From NCBI GenBank assembly GCA_945613045.1, contig CALZAG010000078.1:1-7544 (forward strand): a stretch of 7,544 nucleotides of DNA. The letters are read 5' to 3'. The translations under genes and the position numbers were made by a program. Below, in pieces: positions 1-4,823 of the stretch. This stretch comes from an uncultured Clostridia bacterium. Lineage in GTDB: Bacteria; Bacillota; Clostridia; Oscillospirales; Oscillospiraceae. The notes under the pieces are model-generated. The model saw only the letters and a program-made list of their open reading frames with translations, was not told the origin of the DNA and made no database searches. Position 1 is the first letter of the stretch; every line of letters starts with the position of its first letter.

Positions 1-32
1 AGAGCAAGGATCAGTGCGAGAAATCTTTTCAT
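1..32 (-). CDS. Start of a secreted protein or lipoprotein gene (partial)
   Basis: Read leftward from 32, an ATG opens a frame beginning MKRFLALILA and runs off the window edge. A strong ribosome binding site (CGGAGGA, 39-45) sits 6 nt before the ATG, and a good promoter lies further upstream (106-135). The start is therefore convincing although only ten full codons are seen. Two basic residues followed by an uninterrupted hydrophobic run are typical of a Sec signal peptide, and clostridial lipoproteins often begin this way. The lipobox, if any, would lie outside the window. The gene follows deoD on the same strand but has its own promoter. A nucleoside-binding (BMP-type) lipoprotein would fit the context, but that is only a guess from the neighbourhood. 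Confidence 0.7.
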   Translation of the reverse strand, partial: MKRFLALILA

Positions 33-80
33 GTTTTTTCCTCCGTATAAATTTTAGTTTTTGCTAACTGAATAATGACA

Positions 81-99
81 GGTATGTCTGCCACATACC
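81..99. repeat. Inverted repeat at the predicted transcription start of the leftward partial gene
   Basis: GGTATGT (81-87) and ACATACC (93-99) are perfect 7-bp inverted arms around a 5-nt centre. They begin 7 bp downstream of the -10 box of the leftward promoter, so they cover its start site and first transcribed bases. This could be an operator or a hairpin at the 5' end of the mRNA. No regulator is identified. Confidence 0.5.
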
Positions 100-105
100 A
101 TCTGC

Positions 106-135
106 ATTATAGCACTCAAGAGCAGGTGAAATCAA
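106..135 (-). promoter_or_regulatory. Sigma-A promoter of the leftward partial gene
   Basis: On the minus strand, TTGATT (-35, 130-135) is followed by an 18-bp spacer and TATAAT (-10, 106-111). The -10 is preceded by TGC, an extended -10 element. The predicted start near 99 gives a leader of roughly 65 nt before the ATG at 32. Confidence 0.65.
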
Positions 136-140
136 GCACA

Positions 141-160
141 ATTTGGCAGTTTGCCCAAAT
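141..160. repeat. Imperfect palindrome between deoD and the next promoter
   Basis: ATTTGGCA (141-148) can pair with TGCCCAAAT (152-160) through 8 bp with one bulged C and a 3-nt loop. It lies 33 nt beyond the deoD stop and just upstream of the -35 of the following leftward gene. No T-run follows it on the minus strand, so it is not a classical intrinsic terminator. It may be an operator for the downstream promoter or a weak mRNA 3'-end hairpin for deoD. Confidence 0.35.
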
Positions 161-193
161 ATACAGGGGTATGAGCCTATAATTAATAGTGCG

Positions 194-922
194 TTAATAA
201 TTGGCCATCTTGACCGCCGTGTCGAGGGCGATCTCCATCATTTGCGTGAAGGACAACTGTCTTTCCTCGCTGGACAGGGCCTCGCTGCGGTAGATATGAT
301 CGGAGATAGTGCAGATGCACAGGGCGCGTTTGCCGGCTCTCGCGGCGTTCATGTAAAGGCCGGCGGCCTCCATCTCAACGGCCATGACGCCCATGTCGCG
401 CCACTTGTCGCTGCTGTCCATGCCGGCGGGGGAATAGAAGTTGTCGCCGGAGAGGATATTCCCGACCTTCATGTCAACGCCGTGCTCCTTTGCGGTCTCG
501 ACGGCGGTGCTCAGAAGAGTGTAGTCGGCGATGGGGGCGAAGGTGCCGTTTAGCTCGAACTGGTGCGCGTAATTTGAATCGGTGCAGGCGCCCTGCCCGG
601 CCACGATATCCATGAGCTTAAGATCGTCGCGCAGGGCTCCGGCAGAGCCGATGCGGATTATATTGTCAACATCGTAGAAATTAAAAAGCTCCCAGCTGTA
701 TATGCCGATGGCGGGGATGCCCATGCCGGAAGCCATAACCGTTACCGGAACGCCCTTCCAGGTGCCGGTGTGCCCCTGAACGCCGCGGACGTTGTTCACG
801 AGCACAGGGTTTTCAAGGAAGGTCTCGGCTATGAACTTTGCTCGCAGGGGGTCGCCGGGCATAAGAACGGTTTTCGCGATGTCCTCTTTCCTGGCTGCGA
901 TGTGGGGGGTGGGGATAGACAT
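194..922 (-). CDS. deoD: Purine-nucleoside phosphorylase, DeoD type
   Basis: This is a cytosolic enzyme that splits purine (deoxy)ribonucleosides with phosphate into free base and (deoxy)ribose-1-phosphate; DeoD-type enzymes are normally hexamers. The 242-residue protein aligns by eye with E. coli DeoD along its length. It has the N-terminal PHI segment with His7, MPGDPLR (21-27), NNVRG with Arg46, Arg90/Ser93 of the phosphate site, VEMEAAG (182-188) for ribose binding, and SDH (207-209) with Asp208 plus Arg221 as the proton-donating pair. The signature GMGIPAIGIYSWEL (66-79) has Ala where family members usually have Ser. I chose the ATG at 922 because AAGGAG (932-937) lies 9 nt upstream and the family begins at this point. 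An upstream in-frame ATG at 943 would place the RBS inside the gene. A near-consensus promoter lies at 961-989. The gene is divergent from udk, giving a purine/pyrimidine salvage pair. Confidence 0.96.
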   Translation of the reverse strand: MSIPTPHIAARKEDIAKTVLMPGDPLRAKFIAETFLENPVLVNNVRGVQGHTGTWKGVPVTVMASGMGIPAIGIYSWELFNFYDVDNIIRIGSAGALRDDLKLMDIVAGQGACTDSNYAHQFELNGTFAPIADYTLLSTAVETAKEHGVDMKVGNILSGDNFYSPAGMDSSDKWRDMGVMAVEMEAAGLYMNAARAGKRALCICTISDHIYRSEALSSEERQLSFTQMMEIALDTAVKMANY

Positions 923-960
923 TTGCTGCATCTCCTTATACAAGTATTTTTTTTGATTAA

Positions 961-989
961 ATTATAACGGTGTGCCCTGCTCCAGTCAA
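961..989 (-). promoter_or_regulatory. Sigma-A promoter of deoD
   Basis: On the minus strand, TTGACT (984-989, five of six consensus bases), a 17-bp spacer and a perfect TATAAT (961-966) form one of the best promoters in the window. The predicted start near 954 gives a leader of about 30 nt, ending in the AAGGAG site that serves the ATG at 922. Confidence 0.8.
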
Positions 990-1027
990 GGCTTGATAAA
1001 AATAAAGCCGCAAGGGGCATAAGCGAA

Positions 1028-1056
1028 TTGCAAGCGGAGGAAATGTGTGATAATAT
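1028..1056 (+). promoter_or_regulatory. Candidate promoter of the udk-tdk operon
   Basis: TTGCAA (1028-1033) and TAATAT (1051-1056) are separated by 17 bp; each matches four of six consensus bases. The predicted start near 1063 gives a short leader with a GGGAG ribosome binding site (1079-1083). It is back-to-back with the deoD promoter. A better-looking TATAAT at 1071-1076 lacks a -35 and would put the start site on top of the RBS, so I prefer this pair. Confidence 0.45.
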
Positions 1057-1091
1057 GTAGATGAAAACAATATAATGCGGGAGTATGGGCT

Positions 1092-1709
1092 ATGAGCGAT
1101 ATTATCGTTATAGGAATTGCCGGAGGCACCGGCAGCGGCAAGACCACAATCACAAGGAAGATCATGCAGAGCTTCGGCGGCAACGTCAGCGTCATCTATC
1201 ATGATAATTACTACAAGGCGCACCATAACATGAACTATGAAGAACGCAGCCGCCTTAACTACGACCATCCCGACGCGTTCGACACGGAGCTGCTGATATC
1301 CGACCTGAAGAAGCTCCGCAGGGGGGAGGCTATCCGCTGCCCTACATATGATTACACCATCCATGACCGGTCGGACAAGACCATAACGGTAAGGCCGGCG
1401 AAGGTCATCATCGTCGAGGGCATCCTCATTTTTCAGAGCATCGAGCTGTGCGAGCTTATGGACATCAAGATCTACGTCGACACCGACGCGGACGTCCGCA
1501 TCCTCCGCCGCATAGTGCGCGACGTGCGTGACCGCGGCCGCAGCCTTGACAGCGTTGTCAATCAATACCTGAGCACCGTAAAGCCCATGCACGAGCAATT
1601 CGTCGAGCCCTCCAAGCGCAAGGCGGACATTATCATCCCCGAGGGCGGCCATAACCAGGTGGCGCTTGAAATGGTCATCGAGCGGGTGCGGGCGCATCTT
1701 GCAAAATAA
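1092..1709 (+). CDS. udk: Uridine kinase
   Basis: This enzyme phosphorylates uridine and cytidine to UMP and CMP with ATP or GTP, feeding pyrimidine salvage in the cytosol. The 205-residue protein is close to the usual 205-215 of the family. It has a perfect Walker A loop, GGTGSGKT (11-18), the HDNYYK segment (37-42), NYDHPDAFD (56-64), PTYDY (84-88), a hydrophobic strand ending in VEG (108-110), and the lid-like arginine-rich stretch RRIVRDVRDRGR (139-150). The ATG at 1092 has GGGAG 8 nt upstream and places the P-loop at the family-typical position. The stop is 28 nt before tdk on the same strand, so the two are probably co-transcribed. Nothing unusual is visible. Confusion with the related phosphoribulokinase fold is unlikely given the length and motifs. 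Confidence 0.96.
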   Translation: MSDIIVIGIAGGTGSGKTTITRKIMQSFGGNVSVIYHDNYYKAHHNMNYEERSRLNYDHPDAFDTELLISDLKKLRRGEAIRCPTYDYTIHDRSDKTITVRPAKVIIVEGILIFQSIELCELMDIKIYVDTDADVRILRRIVRDVRDRGRSLDSVVNQYLSTVKPMHEQFVEPSKRKADIIIPEGGHNQVALEMVIERVRAHLAK

Positions 1710-1737
1710 AGAGCTATATACATTTTAGGAGACGGCA

Positions 1738-2313
1738 ATGGCAAAGTTATATTTCAAGTACGGCGCGATGGGTTCCTCGAAATCCGCGCAGGCGCTGATA
1801 ACGCAGTTTAACTACGAAGAGCTGGGCATGAGCGTTTGGCTCATAAAGCCGAGCGTGGACACAAGGGACGGTGCCGATATCATAAAAAGCCGCATCGGCC
1901 TGCAGCGCTCGGCGCAGATCATAACTCCCGAGCAGAATATAGCCGGGGAATACGCAAAGCTGGAAAAGCACGACGTCATCATAGCCGATGAGGCGCAGTT
2001 TTTCACACCCGAGCAGATAGACCAGCTCCGCGGCCTGGTAGACGACGAAGACATACCCGTTTTGTGCTTCGGCCTGCGCACCGATTTTCTGACCCATTTC
2101 TTTCCCGGCGCAAGAAGGCTCATGGAGCTTGCCGACTCAATAACCGAGATAAAGACCGTCTGCGAGTGCGGCAGAAAGGCCACCGTCAACGCCAGGATAG
2201 ACGGGACGGGGCGAATCGTGACCGAGGGCGCTCAGGTCTTTCTGGGCGGCAACGACAGCTATATTGCAATGTGCCATAAATGCTGGAAAAGAAAAATAAG
2301 GGAACAGGGCTGA
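1738..2313 (+). CDS. tdk: Thymidine kinase, type II (TK1-like)
   Basis: This enzyme phosphorylates thymidine and deoxyuridine with ATP for dTMP salvage. The 191-residue protein resembles E. coli Tdk: LYFKYGAM at the start, a nucleotide loop at 9-16, SRIGL (51-55), the catalytic DEAQF (84-88, base Glu85), FGLRTDF (111-117), CECGRKA (142-148), and the thymidine-binding lasso GGNDSYIAMCHKC (170-182). Cys142, Cys144, Cys179 and Cys182 are the likely zinc ligands; E. coli has His where Cys182 is. The loop reads GAMGSSKS: the Gly normally just before the Lys of the P-loop is Ser14. The family is otherwise intact, and I recall similar SSK sequences in other Firmicutes, so activity is likely. AGGAG (1727-1731) lies 6 nt before the ATG. 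The gene converges on the Xre gene with only 8 bp between stops. Confidence 0.95.
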   Translation: MAKLYFKYGAMGSSKSAQALITQFNYEELGMSVWLIKPSVDTRDGADIIKSRIGLQRSAQIITPEQNIAGEYAKLEKHDVIIADEAQFFTPEQIDQLRGLVDDEDIPVLCFGLRTDFLTHFFPGARRLMELADSITEIKTVCECGRKATVNARIDGTGRIVTEGAQVFLGGNDSYIAMCHKCWKRKIREQG

Positions 2314-2321
2314 GCTTGTTT

Positions 2322-2558
2322 TCAGAAAAAGTCGGCCGGACTTATCCCGAACGCCTTCGCCAGATATCCAAGCTCAATATCCGTAACAAAACGCTGTCCG
2401 GACTCTATGCGCTGGACGGCGTTTTTGTCGACGTCGAGCCCGAGCCGCTGCAGCCTGTCCGCCAGCTCGCGCTGTGAGACGCCCTCGGCTTTCCTGAGCA
2501 GAGCGACCTTTATTCCGCATATGTTGTTCCTGCCGTCGTGAGACTTGTTTATAAACAT
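2322..2558 (-). CDS. Small Xre-family DNA-binding regulator
   Basis: The 78-residue protein is essentially one Xre/Cro-type helix-turn-helix domain. LRKAEGVSQRELADRL (21-36) covers helices 1 and 2, DKNAVQRIESGQR (44-56) holds the recognition helix and the typical RIESG, and FVTDIELGYLAKAFG (57-71) forms the last helices. It has no sensor or oligomerisation domain, so it probably acts as a dimeric repressor. I chose the ATG at 2556-2558 because AGGGG (2566-2570) sits 7 nt upstream. An in-frame ATG at 2577-2579 would add seven residues but has no RBS and would lie inside the first 19-bp palindrome. The gene is divergent from the 45-residue ORF, and the gap holds two near-identical palindromes, so autoregulation and control of the small gene are likely (inference). 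The ligand or inducing signal is unknown. Confidence 0.88.
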   Translation of the reverse strand: MFINKSHDGRNNICGIKVALLRKAEGVSQRELADRLQRLGLDVDKNAVQRIESGQRFVTDIELGYLAKAFGISPADFF

Positions 2559-2586
2559 ACATTTACCCCTATTTGACATTTTGTGC

Positions 2587-2615
2587 TTGTCATCAGAGCA
2601 ATTGTATGATAATAT
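2587..2615 (+). promoter_or_regulatory. Candidate promoter of the 45-residue ORF
   Basis: TTGTCA (-35, 2587-2592, five of six consensus bases) and TAATAT (-10, 2610-2615) are 17 bp apart. The -35 coincides with the right arm of the first 19-bp palindrome. On the opposite strand, TATTAT (2609-2614) could be the -10 for the Xre gene, but I see no good -35 for it, so only the rightward promoter is called. Confidence 0.55.
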
Positions 2616-2625
2616 GAGAGCAATT
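2595..2625 (+). repeat. Direct repeat AGAGCAATT around the -10 region
   Basis: AGAGCAATT occurs at 2595-2603 and 2617-2625 with a 22-bp period, about two helical turns, on either side of the -10 box at 2610-2615. It lies between the two 19-bp palindromes and may be a second recognition element. It is short enough that chance cannot be excluded. Confidence 0.45.
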
Positions 2626-2673
2626 ATGACATCTTGTGAATGTCAAATATGCTTAAGACCAAAGGGTGAGAAA

Positions 2674-2811
2674 ATGATAGACTATAAAGAGTTGTATTTA
2701 ACAATGTTCAGAGCCACAGAAAAGGCGATGAACATACTGGCGGAGGCACAGCGTGAATGTGAAGAGCTGTACTGCGAGGAGCCCGGTGATCAGCAAGAGC
2801 GTGAGCAATAA
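2674..2811 (+). CDS. 45-residue helical protein of unknown function
   Basis: The frame starts at the ATG at 2674, with AAAGGG (2661-2666) 7 nt upstream. The same frame is open back to 2545, but earlier starts lack an RBS and would run through the promoter and operators. The protein begins MIDYKELYLTMF, continues through an amphipathic helix with AEAQRECEELY (24-34), and ends in an acidic, Gln-rich tail. From memory it resembles a widespread group of 45-60 residue hypothetical proteins in Firmicutes with a DYK..Y....F start and an AQ..CEE.Y helix; I cannot verify this here. There is no signal peptide, membrane segment or catalytic motif. Cys29 and Cys34 are present, but I see no metal-site pattern. 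It has its own candidate promoter, a putative Xre repressor as divergent neighbour and a strong terminator 12 nt after its stop. Its function is unknown. Confidence 0.7.
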   Translation: MIDYKELYLTMFRATEKAMNILAEAQRECEELYCEEPGDQQEREQ

Positions 2812-2822
2812 GGATATATGGT

Positions 2823-2850
2823 AAAAAGCAGCGGTAAGCCGCTGCTTTTT
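2823..2850. terminator. Bidirectional intrinsic terminator
   Basis: AAAAAGCAGCGG (2823-2834) and CCGCTGCTTTTT (2839-2850) form a perfect 12-bp stem with a 4-nt loop (TAAG). The stem is flanked by T-runs when read in either direction. It lies 12 nt after the stop of the 45-residue ORF and 5 nt beyond the leftward stop of the GH2 gene, so it serves both convergent genes. Confidence 0.93.
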
Positions 2851-2854
2851 AATG

Positions 2855-4546
2855 TTAATCCACTTTTACGATTTTGCGCACAATATCCGGATTTATTTTC
2901 ACCACTTTGCGGTCATATGTTATCAATCCGTTGACTTCATCCTCCACGTCGGAAAGCTGAGTGTACACTGCGGCGGCGAGCCCCTTTTCGTGCGCGGGCT
3001 TTATCTGCCTGCCGTAGAGCTCGTCAAGGGCCTTAATAAGCTCCTTTTCGGACTTGAATTTTTTGTAGCCGAAATCCTTTTCGCTGAAGCTGTGCCCCGC
3101 GCAGCGCAGGTTATATCCGCCGAACTCGCTCAGCAGTACCGCGCGGCCCAGCTTATCGGGCTTGAAGTCATATTTTTTAAAGTATACATGCAGGCTCTTT
3201 GTATCGCCGATCTTCTGGTCGTGCCAGCCGGAGGCGTGATCTATCGTGCGGGTGGGATCGGCGTTGGCGATCTTCTCGGCGATGCGCGCCGCGTCGAACT
3301 GGCCCCAGCCCTCGTTGAAGGGCACCCACATGGCGATGCAGGGGCAGTTGTACAGCAGCTCGATCATCTCGTTGAGCTCTGTCTCATACTCAACGCGGCC
3401 CTCCATGTCTCCGCGGGCAAAGAGCTTGTGGTTCTTGTCGCTCAGATGTATGCCCGTGACGAGCGGAGCGGAGATGACCGCGGGGTTATACTGCCCTCCG
3501 CCGTTTATCATATCCTGCCATACCAGCATACCGAGACGGTCGCAGTGATAGTACCAGCGCAGGGGTTCGACCTTTATGTGCTTGCGCAGCATATTGAAGC
3601 CCATGTCCTTCGCGGTCTGGATGTCGAAAATGAGCGCCTCGTCGGAGGGCGCGGTGTACATACCGTCGGACCAGTAGCCCTGATCGAGCAGACCGTTGTG
3701 GAAATATGGTCTGCCGTTGAGGAAAAGCCGCTTCACGCCCTTGCCGTCGGTCTCAACGGAGAATTTGCGCATGGCGAAATAGCTGTCGACCTTATCCTCG
3801 CCGCAGACAACGGAAAAATCATAGAGCTTGGGGTTTTCCGGCGTCCACGGCTCGAAATCCGGTACGGGGATCTTTGCGGGCAGGGGATAGAGCTGCCCGT
3901 CGAATATGGCAGAGGCCTTGCTCTCGCCGACGGTATCCGCCGAGACCTCGACGTAAGCGCCGTCGAAATTCGGGGTGATGCGCAGCTTTTTTACGCAGTC
4001 TCTGGGTATGCACTCGGCCCAGACGCTCTGCCAGATGCCGCTCTGAGGCGTGTACCAGATGCCGCCGCGGGAGGAGCTCTGCTTGCCGCGGCTGTGGAAT
4101 GAGGTGTCGGAAACGTCCCTTACGCTCAGAGACAGCTCGTTTACCTCCTTTGACAGAAAGCCCGTCGCGTCGAACTCAAAGGGCAGATAGCCGCCGCGGT
4201 GCCTGTAGGCGCGCAGCCCGTTTATGTACACGGTGCAGCTCTGGTCAACGGCGCCGAAATGCAGGATCACCCTTCCGCTCATGTCCTCCGGCCTTACCCA
4301 GTCTCTGCGGTACCACAGATATTCGTCGGGCATGAGCCGCCTGCCTACTCCCGAAAGCTCGCTCTCGGGGGAGAAGGGCACAAGTATCTTGCCCTGCCAT
4401 TTTTCGGGCTGCTTTTCGCCGGCGGCCGTGAAGGCATAGTCCCATTCACCGTTTAAGTTTATGAATGAGCTGCGTCTCATCTGAGGCCGGGGATACTCCG
4501 GCAGTATGTTGTTTTTGTCGAGCTTTTCGCCCCAAGGTGTAAGCAT
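2855..4546 (-). CDS. Glycoside hydrolase family 2 (beta-galactosidase/glucuronidase-like)
   Basis: This is a retaining exo-beta-glycosidase that releases a terminal sugar from beta-glycosides. The 563-residue protein starts with a conserved YPRPQMRR segment (18-25) and LNGEWDYAF (31-39). A jelly-roll sugar-binding domain follows (about 30-180), containing FGAVDQSCTVYING (97-110) and GGIWYTP (161-167). An immunoglobulin-like linker (about 185-265) leads into the TIM barrel (about 270-563). The likely acid/base is Glu412 in PFNEGWGQ and the nucleophile is Glu474 in LLSEFGGY, both in family context. LSDVEDEVNGL (531-541) is typical of this subgroup. No signal peptide is seen, so it is probably cytoplasmic and acts on imported oligosaccharides. 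The ATG at 4546 has GGAGG (4554-4558) 7 nt upstream; an extension to 4693 has no homology-like features and would cover the promoter. The substrate cannot be assigned from sequence: galactoside, glucuronide and others are possible. Confidence 0.93.
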   Translation of the reverse strand: MLTPWGEKLDKNNILPEYPRPQMRRSSFINLNGEWDYAFTAAGEKQPEKWQGKILVPFSPESELSGVGRRLMPDEYLWYRRDWVRPEDMSGRVILHFGAVDQSCTVYINGLRAYRHRGGYLPFEFDATGFLSKEVNELSLSVRDVSDTSFHSRGKQSSSRGGIWYTPQSGIWQSVWAECIPRDCVKKLRITPNFDGAYVEVSADTVGESKASAIFDGQLYPLPAKIPVPDFEPWTPENPKLYDFSVVCGEDKVDSYFAMRKFSVETDGKGVKRLFLNGRPYFHNGLLDQGYWSDGMYTAPSDEALIFDIQTAKDMGFNMLRKHIKVEPLRWYYHCDRLGMLVWQDMINGGGQYNPAVISAPLVTGIHLSDKNHKLFARGDMEGRVEYETELNEMIELLYNCPCIAMWVPFNEGWGQFDAARIAEKIANADPTRTIDHASGWHDQKIGDTKSLHVYFKKYDFKPDKLGRAVLLSEFGGYNLRCAGHSFSEKDFGYKKFKSEKELIKALDELYGRQIKPAHEKGLAAAVYTQLSDVEDEVNGLITYDRKVVKINPDIVRKIVKVD

Positions 4547-4579
4547 AGGCTGTCCTCCGTCGCTATAATATTTTAGTAT

Positions 4580-4608
4580 AGTATACAACATACCGGCGGG
4601 TTTGGTAA
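4580..4608 (-). promoter_or_regulatory. Sigma-A promoter of the GH2 gene
   Basis: On the minus strand, TTACCA (-35, 4603-4608) and TATACT (-10, 4580-4585) are 17 bp apart. A second TATACT follows at 4575-4580. The predicted start near 4573 gives a leader of roughly 27 nt containing the GGAGG site. Confidence 0.55.
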
Positions 4609-4693
4609 GTCCCAAATTCAACGCGCCGCCTGTAATTGACAATATTGATAAATTTTCCACAAAGAAGCGGATTTTGCGCTCAATTTCGTGCAA

Positions 4694-4711
4694 TTGTTAA
4701 TCATTTATCAT
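4694..4711. promoter_or_regulatory. Candidate Rex operator upstream of rnfC
   Basis: TTGTTAATCATTTATCAT matches the clostridial Rex consensus TTGTTAA-N4-TTAACAA at 12 of 14 fixed positions (the left half-site perfectly, the right half-site at five of seven). Rex is the NADH-responsive repressor of fermentative and redox genes in Firmicutes, and rnf operons are plausible members of its regulon. The site lies about 50 bp upstream of the predicted -35 of rnfC, further than usual for simple repression, so the assignment is tentative. Confidence 0.4.
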
Positions 4712-4722
4712 AAATAAGTGCT

Positions 4723-4748
4723 AAAAATCACAAAAAACTGATAAAAAA
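4723..4748 (+). other. Phased A-tracts upstream of the rnf promoter
   Basis: Three A-runs of 5, 6 and 6 bases begin at 4723, 4732 and 4743. Their centres are about 9.5 and 11 bp apart, close to the helical repeat. They lie roughly 50-75 bp upstream of the predicted rnf transcription start. Such phasing predicts intrinsic curvature and may act as an UP-type activating element. Confidence 0.5.
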
Positions 4749-4762
4749 CGAGTCATAGATTG

Positions 4763-4791
4763 TAGACACAAAACATAGTTTATGTTATATT
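4763..4791 (+). promoter_or_regulatory. Sigma-A promoter of the rnf operon
   Basis: TAGACA (4763-4768) and TATATT (4786-4791) each match five of six consensus bases and are separated by 17 bp. The predicted start near 4798 leaves a leader of about 25 nt with the AGAGGTGA ribosome binding site (4811-4818). Phased A-tracts lie just upstream. Confidence 0.65.
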
Positions 4792-4823
4792 TAAGCTTGT
4801 CATAAAATAGAGAGGTGATGCAA

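Larger units (their letters stand above)
2570..2649. promoter_or_regulatory. Twin palindromic operators in the xre/small-ORF gap
   Basis: Two 19-bp sites share the form TGACA-N9-TGTCA: 2574-2592 and 2627-2645. They agree at 16 of 19 positions, including a common TTGTG core. Their centres (2583 and 2636) are 53 bp apart, close to five helical turns. The whole region also has one larger dyad centred at 2609.5: 11-bp arms (2570-2580 and 2639-2649) and 6-bp inner arms (2588-2593 and 2626-2631). The first site overlaps the -35 of the rightward promoter and the second begins about 5 bp after its predicted start. The arrangement suits cooperative binding by the adjacent Xre protein. Binding itself is inference. 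Confidence 0.75.

Noticed and set aside
1036..1075. GGAGG followed by tiny frames (MCDNM and MKTI) upstream of udk, looking like leader peptides
   Set aside because: The spacing from GGAGG to ATG is only 2 nt for the first, the second has no RBS, and no attenuator hairpins follow.
1071..1076. Perfect TATAAT just before udk
   Set aside because: No acceptable -35 lies 16-18 bp upstream, and initiation here would fall on the udk ribosome binding site.
957..1697. A 246-codon open frame on the minus strand
   Set aside because: It is antisense to udk, starts inside it without an RBS, and runs through the intergenic promoters.
2310..2330. CTGA/TCAG hairpin followed by five A residues after tdk
   Set aside because: The stem is only 4 bp with an 8-nt loop and there is no T-run on the tdk strand, so it is not a credible terminator.
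2545..2673. Longer start for the 45-residue ORF
   Set aside because: The extra codons run through the operators and promoter and have no RBS, whereas the ATG at 2674 is well placed after AAAGGG.
2852..4102. A 416-codon open frame on the plus strand
   Set aside because: It lies wholly opposite the GH2 gene, which has catalytic motifs, an RBS and a promoter. The frame has no start context and its product shows no recognisable domain; it is a codon-bias shadow.
4547..4693. N-terminal extension of the GH2 frame by 49 codons
   Set aside because: It would include the predicted promoter and the GGAGG site. The family begins at the MLTPWGE segment, and the extension has no signal-peptide or domain features.
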